A stretch of 64,000 nt of DNA from Chloroflexota bacterium (GCA_009840355.1 VXNZ01000026.1:98433-162432), one strand, 5' to 3'; numbered from the stretch's first letter, positions 15,358-24,421 are shown. Translations and numbers: made by a program. Notes: generated by a model not told the origin, from the letters alone.

Positions 15358-18156
15358 TTAGTCTGCGGCGGCGCCTACGGCTACTTTGACGATGCTGGCG
15401 GAAACTAGGGGCAAGCCGTCGATTTTGAGCATTGGGTCAGGTGAGCGGTCCCGCTCTATGTCGCTTATCATTTCGCCAAACAGCGCGGTTACGGATAGCA
15501 TGCCGCGCTGCGGTCCGCCTATGGTCGCCGTGCCGTAGAACCCGCCGCCATCGTACATCACATGCACTTCGTCGCCTTCGACGATGCCGAGCGATTCGGC
15601 GTCATCGACGTTAATCTCAACTAGGTCGTCTCGTTCTATGGTGTGGCGACCGCGCACGGTCCGAATGTCTATCGCGCGCTCCGGCTGGTTCAGCACGCGA
15701 CCGCGCGCGAGCACGAACGGGTGCAATTCGTCGTCGTGCGCCGGTGGTTCGATGAACGACATCGGCGACATCGCGATTTTGTTGGCTTGCAAATGCGTCG
15801 CGTACAGCACGGTGGTGCCGGGCATGTCGGCGGCGGCGCAGGGCCATTGCAGCGTCTCGCGGCGCAGCCTGTTGTACGATATGCCGCCGTATGGCTGCCA
15901 CAGCGTGGCGAACTCGTCGAACACGGCTTCCGCATTGGCGTAGTCGAAGCCCTGCGCGCCCAGGCGCTTGGCAATTTGGCAGATGATGCGCCAATCCGCG
16001 TCCTCGTCGCCCTTCGGTCCGAGCGCGGGATTGAGCAACTGTACGCGCCGTTCGATGTTTGTGTATGTGCCGTCTCTATCCGCAAATGTCATTGATGGCA
16101 GCACCACATCGGCGATTTCGGTCAGTTCGTTGGGGAAGATGTCCTGCACCAGCAAGAAGTCCAGCTTGTCCGCCGCCTCTACGAATTCGCCGAGTTCGCC
16201 GTTAGTGAAGTTCGCGCTGTCGCCAATCAGGTGCAACGCCTTGATTCTGCCGCTTTCGATTGCGTCCGTTAGCTCGCGTATGCCCACGCCTTCTTGCGAT
16301 GGTAGTTCATTGCCGCCCCAAGCGGACTCGATGCGCGCGCGCGCATCGTCGTCCGACACTGCGCGGTATCCGGGCAGGTACTGAGGTGTCGCGCCGACAT
16401 CCTTGGAGCCTTGTTCGTTCGCGCCGAGGAAAAGCGGGTACAAACCGGTCGATGGCTTGCCCATACTACCGGTGGCAAGCGCGAGATTCGCCAGCGCGCG
16501 TACGCAGTCTTCGCGCAGTTCGGGAGCGAGCGTTTCGAGCGCGTAGAGGATCGCGCCGGGCTTGCTGTTCGCGAACAGTCGCGCGGCGGAGCGGATTTCG
16601 TCCGGCGACAGCCCGGTGACGCGCTCGACCTTGATCATATCGAACGCCCAAAGGCTGTTCTTCAGTGCATCTAGATTGTCGCAGGAATCGCGCTGGAAGT
16701 CGTGGTCGCCCAGCGCCTCGTCCATGATGACGCGCAGCATGCCGCCGATAAGCGCCGTTTCGCTGCCGGGCAAGGGTCGAAGCCACTGCTTGGCGTGCCG
16801 TGCCAGTTCCGTCTCGCGCTGGTCGATTACGATGAGATTTGCGCCGGCCTTCACCGCCTTCTTTATTGGAACGGCGATGACGTTCTGTTCTTCGGTCATA
16901 TTGGAACTGACGACCATTATCGTGCTCGCCTGTTCCAAGTCCCAAATCGGGTTGGTCGCGGCGGCGCGTCCAAGCATCTCTCCTAGCGGCGCAGTCAGCT
17001 CCGGGCGCAAGTTGGACGATATGTCCACATTGTTGCTGCCCATCGCCACGCGCGCGAACTTCTGCGCTACGTAGTTGTCTTCGTTCGTGCCGCGCGGCGA
17101 TACGACGATGGCGTATTGATTGCCCTTGTACTTGCGGAGCCGGTCTGCGGCGGTGTCAAGCGCGTCGGGCCAGGACACCTCTTCAAGTTCGCCACGCCGC
17201 TTGATTAGCGGCTTGCTAATGCGGCGGCGCGTGTTGTTCACGAAGTCAAGCCCGAATTTGCCCTTGAAACAGACTTGCCCTTGGTTCGCGGGAGCGTGGA
17301 TGTCCGTCGTCGGGCGAATAAGGCGATTGCGCTTATCGATTTCGAGGTTCATCTGGCAGCCGACCGGGCAGTGCGGGCAGATGCTCTGCACGGTATCGAC
17401 GGCTTTGTCCCACTTGTACTTGCGCTCGACCAGCGCGCCGGTGGGGCATACATCGATGCACGCGCCGCAGAACTCGCAGCCCGATTCCAGCAGCGATGTG
17501 CCCTGCGATGTGCCGATCAGCACGCGGTCTGAGCGTTCGAGCAGCGTCAGCGCGCTGTCCCCGCGCACTTCGTCGCACACGCGAACGCAGCGCGCACAGA
17601 CGATGCACAGGTTCATGTCCATCTCCCAGTATGGGTCGCTGACTGCGAGTGGCAGGTTGCGGTTGTTGTACGACAGCGGCGATTCCATGTCCATTTCCAA
17701 GAAGCGCACGGTGTCTTTGAGTTCGCAGCGTTCGTTCTTGGGGCAGGTAACGCACCTGTCGTTGACCGACACATGGCGCAGGCATATGTCGGACGGACCG
17801 CAGAGGTCGATGCGGTGGCAGGTCAGGCAGCCGTGCGGGTGCTCTGATATGAGCAGGTCCATAATGCCGCGACGCAAGCCTACGAGGTCTTCGGAGTTCG
17901 TGGTAACGCGCATGCCGGGCATGACAGGCGTCGTGCAGGACGCGGGGCTGCCGGGCAGCGGGCGATAGTTGCCTTCGCGGTCGGGCGCTTCCGCAGTTAC
18001 CACGCACATACGGCATGCGCCGAACGGCTTCATACCGGGGTAGTAGCACAGGTATGGGATGTATATCCCAGCGTCTGCCGCCGCCTGAATGACCATCTTG
18101 TCCGGCGTCGTCTGCACTTCGACGCCATCGATAGTTATGGTGATTTGGTCTGCCAT
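15358..18156 (-). CDS. NuoG/formate-dehydrogenase-like molybdopterin iron-sulfur protein
   Basis: A 932-residue iron-sulfur molybdopterin oxidoreductase subunit. In order: an N-terminal [2Fe-2S] ferredoxin domain (C37, C48, C51, C74); a NuoG-type His/Cys cluster region starting EHPHGCLTC with an unusual second set, RCVTCPKNERCEL (C135, C138, C144); two ferredoxin-like clusters (CIVCARCVRVC and CEFCGACIDVCP); a molybdopterin-type 4Fe-4S site (C260, C263, C267, C296); and a full molybdopterin oxidoreductase plus C-terminal binding domain. Where formate dehydrogenases have Sec/Cys-His after NNVD, this protein has Arg384-Pro385. Start ATG 18156 has a GGAGA site. NuoE, NuoF and MOSC genes lie upstream. 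It is probably the third subunit of a soluble NADH-linked complex; formate as substrate is unlikely. Confidence 0.85.
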   Translation of the reverse strand: MADQITITIDGVEVQTTPDKMVIQAAADAGIYIPYLCYYPGMKPFGACRMCVVTAEAPDREGNYRPLPGSPASCTTPVMPGMRVTTNSEDLVGLRRGIMDLLISEHPHGCLTCHRIDLCGPSDICLRHVSVNDRCVTCPKNERCELKDTVRFLEMDMESPLSYNNRNLPLAVSDPYWEMDMNLCIVCARCVRVCDEVRGDSALTLLERSDRVLIGTSQGTSLLESGCEFCGACIDVCPTGALVERKYKWDKAVDTVQSICPHCPVGCQMNLEIDKRNRLIRPTTDIHAPANQGQVCFKGKFGLDFVNNTRRRISKPLIKRRGELEEVSWPDALDTAADRLRKYKGNQYAIVVSPRGTNEDNYVAQKFARVAMGSNNVDISSNLRPELTAPLGEMLGRAAATNPIWDLEQASTIMVVSSNMTEEQNVIAVPIKKAVKAGANLIVIDQRETELARHAKQWLRPLPGSETALIGGMLRVIMDEALGDHDFQRDSCDNLDALKNSLWAFDMIKVERVTGLSPDEIRSAARLFANSKPGAILYALETLAPELREDCVRALANLALATGSMGKPSTGLYPLFLGANEQGSKDVGATPQYLPGYRAVSDDDARARIESAWGGNELPSQEGVGIRELTDAIESGRIKALHLIGDSANFTNGELGEFVEAADKLDFLLVQDIFPNELTEIADVVLPSMTFADRDGTYTNIERRVQLLNPALGPKGDEDADWRIICQIAKRLGAQGFDYANAEAVFDEFATLWQPYGGISYNRLRRETLQWPCAAADMPGTTVLYATHLQANKIAMSPMSFIEPPAHDDELHPFVLARGRVLNQPERAIDIRTVRGRHTIERDDLVEINVDDAESLGIVEGDEVHVMYDGGGFYGTATIGGPQRGMLSVTALFGEMISDIERDRSPDPMLKIDGLPLVSASIVKVAVGAAAD

Positions 18157-18286
18157 ACCTGTCTCCGTTCCCGTTATTGGATTTTCTCAGTTTCAGATTT
18201 CAGTTTCGGACTTCTGGCGCTGTTGTCGATATTATTGCAGCAAATGAAAGCGCATGTCCGCGCCAAATTGCAAGTCAGTCCGTAAG

Positions 18287-19072
18287 TCAGTCTGCGATAC
18301 GCAGTTCGTCGCCGACGGACACGCTGCCGGGTGTAACGACAGAGCCGTACACGCCGAAGCACGCCGCCTTGTAGGTTGCATAGGGTCGGTAGCCGAGTAT
18401 CAGACGTGGCGTGTCCATATCGTGCTCGCCGGTGTCCGGGTTCAAGGTGGTTATCGCGCAGCGCGGGTCGAGCGCTTCCACGCGAAGGCGCACTTCATCG
18501 CCCACGCTGACTTCCTTGCCCAGCCACGAGTCTTCTTCGTGCGCATCGCAGCCTCCCAGCAGGAAGTTCGGCCTGAAGCGGCGATATTCCAGATCGACGC
18601 CGTGCTGCGGGATTCTGTCTTGCGCGACATCGCCAAGCCGTTCGATGGACGCCTGCGAGAGCAGCGTAACCGGGTATGCATCGAAGCATTCGCCGGGGTT
18701 GTCCGTCATCACAAGCGACAGTTTCGCGTCGCAGAAGGCTGAGAGTGCCTGTGATAACTCACCAGTATCTATCTTGCCGCTGACCATGCGCCGGAAAACC
18801 TTTGTCTTTACGCAATCGCCCAACTTTGGGCTTGCGCTGACTGATTCGCCGCTTGGGAAGTCCAACCGCAGCGTATCGGTGGTGATGCAGTAATCAGCGC
18901 CGACTTGCGCAAGCTTGCCGATTTGCCGCTGTGTTATCATCGCGCCGTCATCATCAATCAGCAGAAATCGCCTGTCCTCTTCGACACCGCTCGTGCCGAG
19001 TTGAACCTTCGACGGGCTGATGAGTGCGAGGGATTTCACGGGTGCGATGTGTATGGACTTGATAGCAGGCAC
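18287..19072 (-). CDS. MOSC-domain protein (mARC/YcbX-like)
   Basis: A 261-residue protein with a MOSC N-terminal beta-barrel (IKSIHIAPVKSLAL, GVEEDRRFLLIDDDGAMITQRQ) and a MOSC domain carrying LDPRCAITTLNPDTGEHD. The Cys in RCAIT lines up with the molybdenum-binding cysteine of mARC/YcbX proteins, which reduce N-hydroxylated compounds using molybdenum cofactor. There is no fused ferredoxin domain as in YcbX, so electrons must come from a partner; the NuoF and FNR-like proteins of the same operon are candidates. The preferred start is GTG at 19072, with AGGA eight bases upstream; the frame is open to a TTG at 19117. Its place between NuoF and the molybdopterin subunit could also mean a role in cofactor handling. 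Confidence 0.85.
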   Translation of the reverse strand: MPAIKSIHIAPVKSLALISPSKVQLGTSGVEEDRRFLLIDDDGAMITQRQIGKLAQVGADYCITTDTLRLDFPSGESVSASPKLGDCVKTKVFRRMVSGKIDTGELSQALSAFCDAKLSLVMTDNPGECFDAYPVTLLSQASIERLGDVAQDRIPQHGVDLEYRRFRPNFLLGGCDAHEEDSWLGKEVSVGDEVRLRVEALDPRCAITTLNPDTGEHDMDTPRLILGYRPYATYKAACFGVYGSVVTPGSVSVGDELRIAD

Positions 19073-19151
19073 GGGCTTCGTCCTATCTGATATGCGCGGC
19101 TGTTGTCCCCGCGCCAAGATTCGTGCGGCAAGCGTCCATCGAAAGCCCCCA

Positions 19152-20906
19152 CTAGCCGCTGCGCGCGACAGGCTGAGCCATAACGCGAAGCGAATCCATC
19201 GCGTACGGGCGAGTGTTCTTCGGCGAGATGGCTGGCCGCGGGCTGCTCCCGGTCGGGCGCTTACCCTCTATGTACGCTACGAATTCGGACTCGAAGTGCT
19301 GCAGTGCGGAGCGTATCGGCCCGAAACCGAGCTGACCATGCCCGCAGAGCGAACTGGCTTCCATTGTATTACCGATGTTGCGCATCAGGTCCAGGTCTCC
19401 GGGGCGGCTCTCATAGCGTACAATGCGGTCCATCACTTCGAGCAGTTGCTCCATGCCCAGCCTGCAGGGGAAGCACTTGCCGCACGATTCGTACTGTGTG
19501 AAAGCCACTAGGTTGCGCGTAACTTCCACCGCGCTGGTGTCTTCGTCCATCACGATGATTCCGCCGGAGCCGAATATCGCACCAGCCTCGCGCATCTCGT
19601 CGAAGTCGATGTGCACGTCTAGGCTGTCCGCGCCCAGCACGCCGCCTAGGGGACCGCCGGTCTGCAACATCTTCAGCTTCTTGCCGTTCTTCACGCCGCC
19701 GCCCAGATCGTTGACGACCTGCCCGAGTGTTAAGCCCATCGGCACTTCGTACAAGCCTGGGTAGTTCACCTGTCCGCTCAGGCAGACTATCGCGGTGCCG
19801 GTGCTGCGGTTGACGCCGATACTGGAAAACCACTCCGCGCCCTTGGATATTATCTCTGGCGCGTATGACAGGCTTTTGACATTGTTGATGGTGCTAGGCT
19901 TGCCCCAGACGCCGAACGCTGCGGGGAATGGCGGGCGATAGCGTGGCTGCGAGCGATGCCCTTCAATCGCTTCCATCAGCGCGGTCTCTTCGCCGGCGAC
20001 ATACGACTCGCCGGTGAGCGATACTTCGATGTCGAATGAGAAGTCCGAGCCGAGTATGTTTTCGCCGAGCAGACCGTATTCGTATGCCTGCTCAATTGCC
20101 TTCTCCGTGCGGCTGATTGGTCCTTCGTGCCCGTGTCGAATGAATACGAAGCCGTTGGTTGCGCCGGTGGCGTATCCGGCGATGCACATACCTTCGAGCA
20201 GTGTGTACGGGTCGCTTTCGAGTATGCCCTTGTCGTTGTATGCGCCGGGGTCGCCCTCTTCGCAGTTGCAGAGGATGTACTTGGGCCCGTCGCCGCGCGT
20301 CATGAAGTTCCACTTGACCCCGGTGGGGAACGCCGCGCCACCTCTGCCGCGAAGTCCGGAATCGATGACTTCCTTGATGACCTCGTCCGACTGCATGTCG
20401 AACAGCGCCTTGCGCAAGCCTTCGTAGCCGCCGTTGGCGATGTACTGCAAGACATCGTTGGGAGCGATGTTACCCGCGTTGCGCATTGCGATGCGCTGCT
20501 GCATTCCGATGCCCGGCAGCCTGTTAAGGTCTTCTACGCCGTCAACTGGTGTATCGCCAAGGTAGCCCAGCACACCTTCGTCGGGCAGGCTGTCATCGAC
20601 CAGCACGGACTTGACGATGCTCGGCACGTCGTCGGGCGTAACATTGTTGAAGAAGACGCGCGAACCGCCCGGCTTCATGATGTCCACCAGCGGCTCGGCG
20701 AAGCAGATGCCCAAGGAGCCCACATCGTCCACATTGGCGTCGATGCCCTGCGCGTCGAGCTCGCGTATAATCGCATCACGCACATCAAAGGCGCCGACAG
20801 CATGCCCGAACATCGTCGTGCTGATGCGAATCCACGCCTTGTCGCCGTTCGTCAGGCGCTGCCAGTGTTCGTCAGCCTGGGCTTTCAGCTCATTGTAAGT
20901 GGGCAT
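19152..20906 (-). CDS. nuoF: NADH dehydrogenase-type NuoF subunit (NADH/FMN-binding)
   Basis: 584 residues; the diaphorase subunit that takes electrons from NADH onto FMN and a 4Fe-4S cluster. The N-terminal about 110 residues resemble the thioredoxin-like domain of HoxF/HymB-type proteins but without its four-cysteine set. The NADH/FMN motifs are intact: SGLRGRGGAAFPTGVKW, LCNCEEGDPGAYNDK and GAYICGEE-equivalent SYVAGEETALMEAIEG. The 4Fe-4S motif is ESCGKCFPCRLGMEQL followed by SSLCGHGQL. Start ATG 20906. It lies downstream of NuoE and upstream of the MOSC and molybdopterin subunit genes. With no nuoA-D or nuoH-N nearby, it is more likely part of a soluble NADH-linked complex (formate dehydrogenase or hydrogenase type) than of complex I. 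Confidence 0.93.
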   Translation of the reverse strand: MPTYNELKAQADEHWQRLTNGDKAWIRISTTMFGHAVGAFDVRDAIIRELDAQGIDANVDDVGSLGICFAEPLVDIMKPGGSRVFFNNVTPDDVPSIVKSVLVDDSLPDEGVLGYLGDTPVDGVEDLNRLPGIGMQQRIAMRNAGNIAPNDVLQYIANGGYEGLRKALFDMQSDEVIKEVIDSGLRGRGGAAFPTGVKWNFMTRGDGPKYILCNCEEGDPGAYNDKGILESDPYTLLEGMCIAGYATGATNGFVFIRHGHEGPISRTEKAIEQAYEYGLLGENILGSDFSFDIEVSLTGESYVAGEETALMEAIEGHRSQPRYRPPFPAAFGVWGKPSTINNVKSLSYAPEIISKGAEWFSSIGVNRSTGTAIVCLSGQVNYPGLYEVPMGLTLGQVVNDLGGGVKNGKKLKMLQTGGPLGGVLGADSLDVHIDFDEMREAGAIFGSGGIIVMDEDTSAVEVTRNLVAFTQYESCGKCFPCRLGMEQLLEVMDRIVRYESRPGDLDLMRNIGNTMEASSLCGHGQLGFGPIRSALQHFESEFVAYIEGKRPTGSSPRPAISPKNTRPYAMDSLRVMAQPVARSG

Positions 20907-21017
20907 TTTTCGTCCTGCTGATTAGATATTCCCGTTGAAATGGCTAATCTTGATAGCCGCTCGCCTTTGATGGTAATAAATTGAGAGTAGGTTGGCGCGG
21001 GATGATTGCTATTAACT

Positions 21018-21503
21018 TCAGTGTCCGCCGCTTGCTTCTAGTTCCGAAACAATCCGCACCGCCGATTGCGCGTCAATGCGTCCGACGAGACGGTGGTTGA
21101 CCATCATCACGGGCGCTTGCGGGCACGCGCCGAGGCAGGTGTTGTACTTGAGGCTGACGCGGTTGTCGTCCGTCTCGCCTTCGTCCTCAAGGTCAAGCTC
21201 TTTCAGCACTGCGTCAAGTATGTCCGGTGCGCCAAGCAGGTGGCAGGAGAGTCCCCAGCATATCTCTACGGTGTTGTCGCCCGGCGGAGTGAAGCGGAAG
21301 TTCGTGTAGAAGGACGCCACGCCCCACACTTCGTTGATGGTCGTGTCCATATGGTCCGCGACCTCTTCGATGGCTTCTTGCGGGATGTAACCCAAGTCGT
21401 CCAGTACCGCGTGCAGCGAAGACAGCACATTGATGTTCGTCTGAGTTTGCGAACCGATTGCCGCCCTAATACGCTCTCTGATGTCCACGCTATCTGTGCT
21501 CAA
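21018..21503 (-). CDS. nuoE: NADH dehydrogenase-type NuoE subunit ([2Fe-2S])
   Basis: 161 residues; the small [2Fe-2S] thioredoxin-fold subunit that accompanies NuoF. The four ligands are visible in the family pattern: EICWGLSCHLLG (Cys-x4-Cys) and YNTCLGACPQAPVMMVN (Cys-x3-Cys). The helical N-terminus has LDDLGYIPQEAIEEVADH and GVASFYTNF as in all NuoE proteins. The start is TTG at 21503, with GGGAGG eight bases upstream and no ATG nearby. It is the first gene of the minus-strand redox operon NuoE-NuoF-MOSC-molybdopterin subunit-FNR-enolase. Gaps of about 40 to 200 bases within the run leave open whether the last genes share its promoter. Confidence 0.95.
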   Translation of the reverse strand: MSTDSVDIRERIRAAIGSQTQTNINVLSSLHAVLDDLGYIPQEAIEEVADHMDTTINEVWGVASFYTNFRFTPPGDNTVEICWGLSCHLLGAPDILDAVLKELDLEDEGETDDNRVSLKYNTCLGACPQAPVMMVNHRLVGRIDAQSAVRIVSELEASGGH

Positions 21504-21685
21504 CTGGCAAGCCTCCCATGCGCTATCGCACTCGCCGACTCATGCACCCGAAAATTAACGCTTATAGGATACTTGCCAAGCCCCCCAAGCGCAACTATCC
21601 ATAGCACTGCTAATAATCAGTGTAAGTCCGTTCACTCTTCTCATTTTATCCACCTTACCCATCCTGCCCATCCTGTCTATCCACA

Positions 21686-23008
21686 TCAGTCCGCGTCCCC
21701 CATTATCAACTGCGCCACTTCGCGACCCATCCGGACGCTGTAGTTGGTGCCGCGATCTTCGGGGTATATCTGCGTGGTGTTGGCTAAGTACAAGCCGTCG
21801 AACGGCGTTCTATGGCTGGGTATGCGCTGGGAATAGTTGGTGCCGATTATTGGCTGCGCAGCGCCTACTCGGTGATGGTAGCTTGTTTCTATCCACGACG
21901 GGTCGAATTGCGGGTTTATCTTGCGCAGGTGCGGCAGGTACTTGTCCAGCAGTTCTTCGTGCGACATGCGGTAATATGGGCTGTCCGTCGTCAGGTAGTT
22001 CGACAGATAGACGATGTGCTTGCCGGCGTAGTGCTCCGGCTCTATCAGGTTCGTGTGCTCTATGACGGCGACGAATGGGATCGAGCGGTCGGATACATTC
22101 AGCCAATAGACATCGGTGAGCGGGCGGTCTAGCACCAGCACGATGAGCACCGCAGCCATGTAGCTGACGCCGTTCAGCCGCGCCAGATATTCGTCGGGCA
22201 GCGGCGGCACAAGCGCAGGAAAGATATACGATGGCGTCGTTGCAAGCACCGTGTCGAACTCGACTAAGCGGCTTTCCGCGCCGTCCAATGCGACATGCAG
22301 CCCGTTCGCCCTGCCGTCCACGACATCTACCTTGTCCACAGCCGCCGAAGTATGTACTTCGCCGCCCATCTCGCGCACGCGCTCGGCAAGCACATCGAAC
22401 AACTCGCCGAAGCTGCCCATCGGGTAGCCTAGCTTTTCCTTTATCATACTCTTGCCGCGCGATTTAACGCGTGTCTGAATCTTGCCCCAGACCCATGCCA
22501 TGCTGACTTCACGGAAGTGTTCTTCGCCGAACTTGCCGCGCATCATCGGTCCCCAGAACACATCGTAGCCGCTCTTGCCCACATGCCGCCGCAGCCACTC
22601 GTCCGCGGTGATAGATTCGTACTTGCGGTAGTCGCGTTGTCGCTGCAAGTACAAGGTCGCGAGCCCCAGCCGTATGCGGTCGGGCAAGCTCATCGCCGAA
22701 AATTTTAGAAGGTCCATCGGCGTTACGAAGTCGTAAATCTTGCCGTCAACCAGCGTGCCGACAGTCGAATCTATCCAACGAATGCGGTCGCCAAGCCCGA
22801 TTTCTTCGGTCAATTCCACGATGTCGGTGTCGCTGGTGAACCAGTGGTGATAGCCCTTTTCCAGCTGCGCGCCGCCCACATCGAAGGTCGAAGCCTGCCC
22901 GCCGAGAAACGGCGCCCGCTCGTACGCGGCGGCGTAATGCCCCTGCTTCACCAGTTCATATGCGGCGGCAAGCCCGGCTGCGCCCGCGCCGATTATCCCT
23001 ACTCGCAT
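21686..23008 (-). CDS. FAD-dependent oxidoreductase, amine-oxidase/phytoene-desaturase type
   Basis: A 440-residue flavoprotein of the amine-oxidase/phytoene-desaturase/protoporphyrinogen-oxidase superfamily. The N-terminal Rossmann motif GIIGAGAAGLAAAYELVKQG is followed by the Glu of YERAPFLGGQASTF. The substrate region has EKGYHHWFTSDTD. The C-terminal FAD segment is FDGLYLANTTQIYPEDRGTNYSVRMGREVA. It is cytosolic or membrane-associated. It starts at ATG 23008 with no clear ribosome-binding site. It stands apart from the NuoE operon by 182 bases that include a short run of tandem CATCCTG-type repeats. Proteins of this subgroup often accompany polysaccharide or isoprenoid genes; the substrate here is not identifiable. 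Confidence 0.88.
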   Translation of the reverse strand: MRVGIIGAGAAGLAAAYELVKQGHYAAAYERAPFLGGQASTFDVGGAQLEKGYHHWFTSDTDIVELTEEIGLGDRIRWIDSTVGTLVDGKIYDFVTPMDLLKFSAMSLPDRIRLGLATLYLQRQRDYRKYESITADEWLRRHVGKSGYDVFWGPMMRGKFGEEHFREVSMAWVWGKIQTRVKSRGKSMIKEKLGYPMGSFGELFDVLAERVREMGGEVHTSAAVDKVDVVDGRANGLHVALDGAESRLVEFDTVLATTPSYIFPALVPPLPDEYLARLNGVSYMAAVLIVLVLDRPLTDVYWLNVSDRSIPFVAVIEHTNLIEPEHYAGKHIVYLSNYLTTDSPYYRMSHEELLDKYLPHLRKINPQFDPSWIETSYHHRVGAAQPIIGTNYSQRIPSHRTPFDGLYLANTTQIYPEDRGTNYSVRMGREVAQLIMGDAD

Positions 23009-23235
23009 CGGTTAACTCGCAATTCGTGTGGCGGTGTCTCGCCGTTTCGCCCGCGTGAGTGCGGGTGCTGTAATCAATTGTAGCATTTGTGGGCATATCG
23101 GTTTGTCGGCCGTCTGATTCTTGGGGCTATTGGGATAGTTGTGTGGCACGGGGATTTTGCCCTTCGCCCTATGGTGCATCAAGAGTGAATCTTCGCCATA
23201 ATGTTGATAGTTATGAAATTCCTTGCAGATAATAA

Positions 23236-23264
23236 TTGACGCCCTATTGCGGATTTCGTATAGA
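23236..23264 (+). promoter_or_regulatory. Sigma-70-type promoter for the flippase-like gene
   Basis: TTGACG (23236-23241) and TATAGA (23259-23264) are separated by exactly 17 bases. Transcription would start near 23271, only a few bases before the ATG at 23275. This predicts a leaderless or near-leaderless mRNA, which agrees with the absence of a ribosome-binding site there. Confidence 0.65.
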
Positions 23265-23274
23265 ATGCTTGTGT

Positions 23275-24342
23275 ATGAATTCGCAAAACGACACTGATAA
23301 CACAGACGAAAATGTAGGCGGCGGACTGAGGCGGCGCGGCATGGCGCAGTATTTGCTGATTGGCTATGTGGTGCTGGCGACGGCGCTGGGCGTTCTGCTT
23401 GGCTGGCTGGTCATTAAGAACGCGCACTGGGCGGAGCTACAAGACGTTCTGTTGTCCACGAATATGACGCTGGTTGCGGCGGCGTGGGCGCTCATTACAA
23501 TTGCGGCATATTTGCGCGGCGTACGCTGGAAATTGCTGCTGAACAATGAGAGCACAGGCGCGACGCGGCTGTTCCTGATAGAGCAGACCGGCGCGGCTCT
23601 GGACACGCTCAGCCCTGTGCGCGTGCTGGACGAAGTGGTGCAGGTCGGCATACTCGCGCTTAGGGACAAGCTGCGGCTGGGCACGATACTGGCGACAATC
23701 GCACTACAGCGCGCGTTTGAGTTCACGACGACGGTGCTTGTGCTGGGCGCGGGCGCTCTGCTGCTGCCGCAATTGCGGGAGTTCCTGCCGTGGATAGGCG
23801 TCGGACTGTTCTTCGGGCTGGTGGCGCTTGTCGCGCTGTTCGCGGCGGGACCTCTGCTCGGCCGCCTCAAGATTCTGTCGAACATTCAGATTGTCGCGCA
23901 GTTCGCTTCCGCGATAATGCTGCTGCGCCGGGGAAAGCGCCGCGCACTCGCAGCATTCCTGCTGTCATTGGCGCAAGCCGGGCTGCTGGGCGCCGCGGGC
24001 TGGCTGGTTATACTCGCGACCGATTTACAGGTCAGCCTGCCGGCGATGATTGTCATCACGATGGCGATTACATTCTTCAGCAGCACGGTGCCGGGGCTGC
24101 CGATGTCCATCGGCACATTCGAGTTCGCGGCGGTGTCGATACTGTCGCTGTGGGGCGTAGGCCGTGAAGATGCGATCGGATTCTCGATTATGCTGCACGC
24201 GGTGTTGTTCCTATCGCCGATACTCTTCGCGATAGTCTTCCTGCCGCGCGAAGGCTTGCTGTCCATCAGGGAATTCCGCGCGCTCAACCGCAGGACGCGC
24301 GCGCGGATGTCGGCAGCGTCAGGGTCAACGGAGGCCCTGTAG
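23275..24342 (+). CDS. Flippase-like integral membrane protein (lysylphosphatidylglycerol synthase TM / UPF0104 family)
   Basis: 355 residues with about eight predicted membrane helices and the UPF0104/LPG-synthase transmembrane pattern: AAYLRGVRWKLLL after the second helix, a central LDTLSPVRVLDEVVQVGILALRDKLRLGTILATIALQRAFEF block, and the hallmark STVPGLPMSIGTFEFAAVSILSLWGV. Family members are thought to flip lipids or lipid-linked sugars; the aminoacyl-transferase domain of full MprF is missing. The ATG at 23275 is chosen because a good promoter places the RNA start a few bases before it; the frame is open to 23236. It is convergent with topA. Confidence 0.88.
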   Translation: MNSQNDTDNTDENVGGGLRRRGMAQYLLIGYVVLATALGVLLGWLVIKNAHWAELQDVLLSTNMTLVAAAWALITIAAYLRGVRWKLLLNNESTGATRLFLIEQTGAALDTLSPVRVLDEVVQVGILALRDKLRLGTILATIALQRAFEFTTTVLVLGAGALLLPQLREFLPWIGVGLFFGLVALVALFAAGPLLGRLKILSNIQIVAQFASAIMLLRRGKRRALAAFLLSLAQAGLLGAAGWLVILATDLQVSLPAMIVITMAITFFSSTVPGLPMSIGTFEFAAVSILSLWGVGREDAIGFSIMLHAVLFLSPILFAIVFLPREGLLSIREFRALNRRTRARMSAASGSTEAL

Positions 24343-24393
24343 GCAGGACTGTGCGACGGCGGGTTTACCTGCGTAATGCTCGGGGCGTTCTTC

Positions 24394-24421
24394 GTAGGAG
24401 CGACCGGCCGGTCGCCCCTAC
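24394..24421. repeat. 28-bp palindrome at a convergent junction
   Basis: GTAGGAGCGACCGG is followed directly by CCGGTCGCCCCTAC; the two halves are complementary except for one position. It lies between the convergent flippase-like gene and topA, so it could stop or stabilise transcripts from both sides. No U-tract is present. Confidence 0.6.

Noticed and set aside
15358..21503. Calling the operon an NAD-dependent formate dehydrogenase
   Set aside because: The molybdopterin subunit lacks the Sec/Cys-His pair, and no FdhD or FdsD gene is present.
15358..21503. Calling NuoE/F/G part of respiratory complex I
   Set aside because: No membrane-arm or nuoB/C/D genes are nearby, and the NuoG-like protein keeps full molybdopterin domains.
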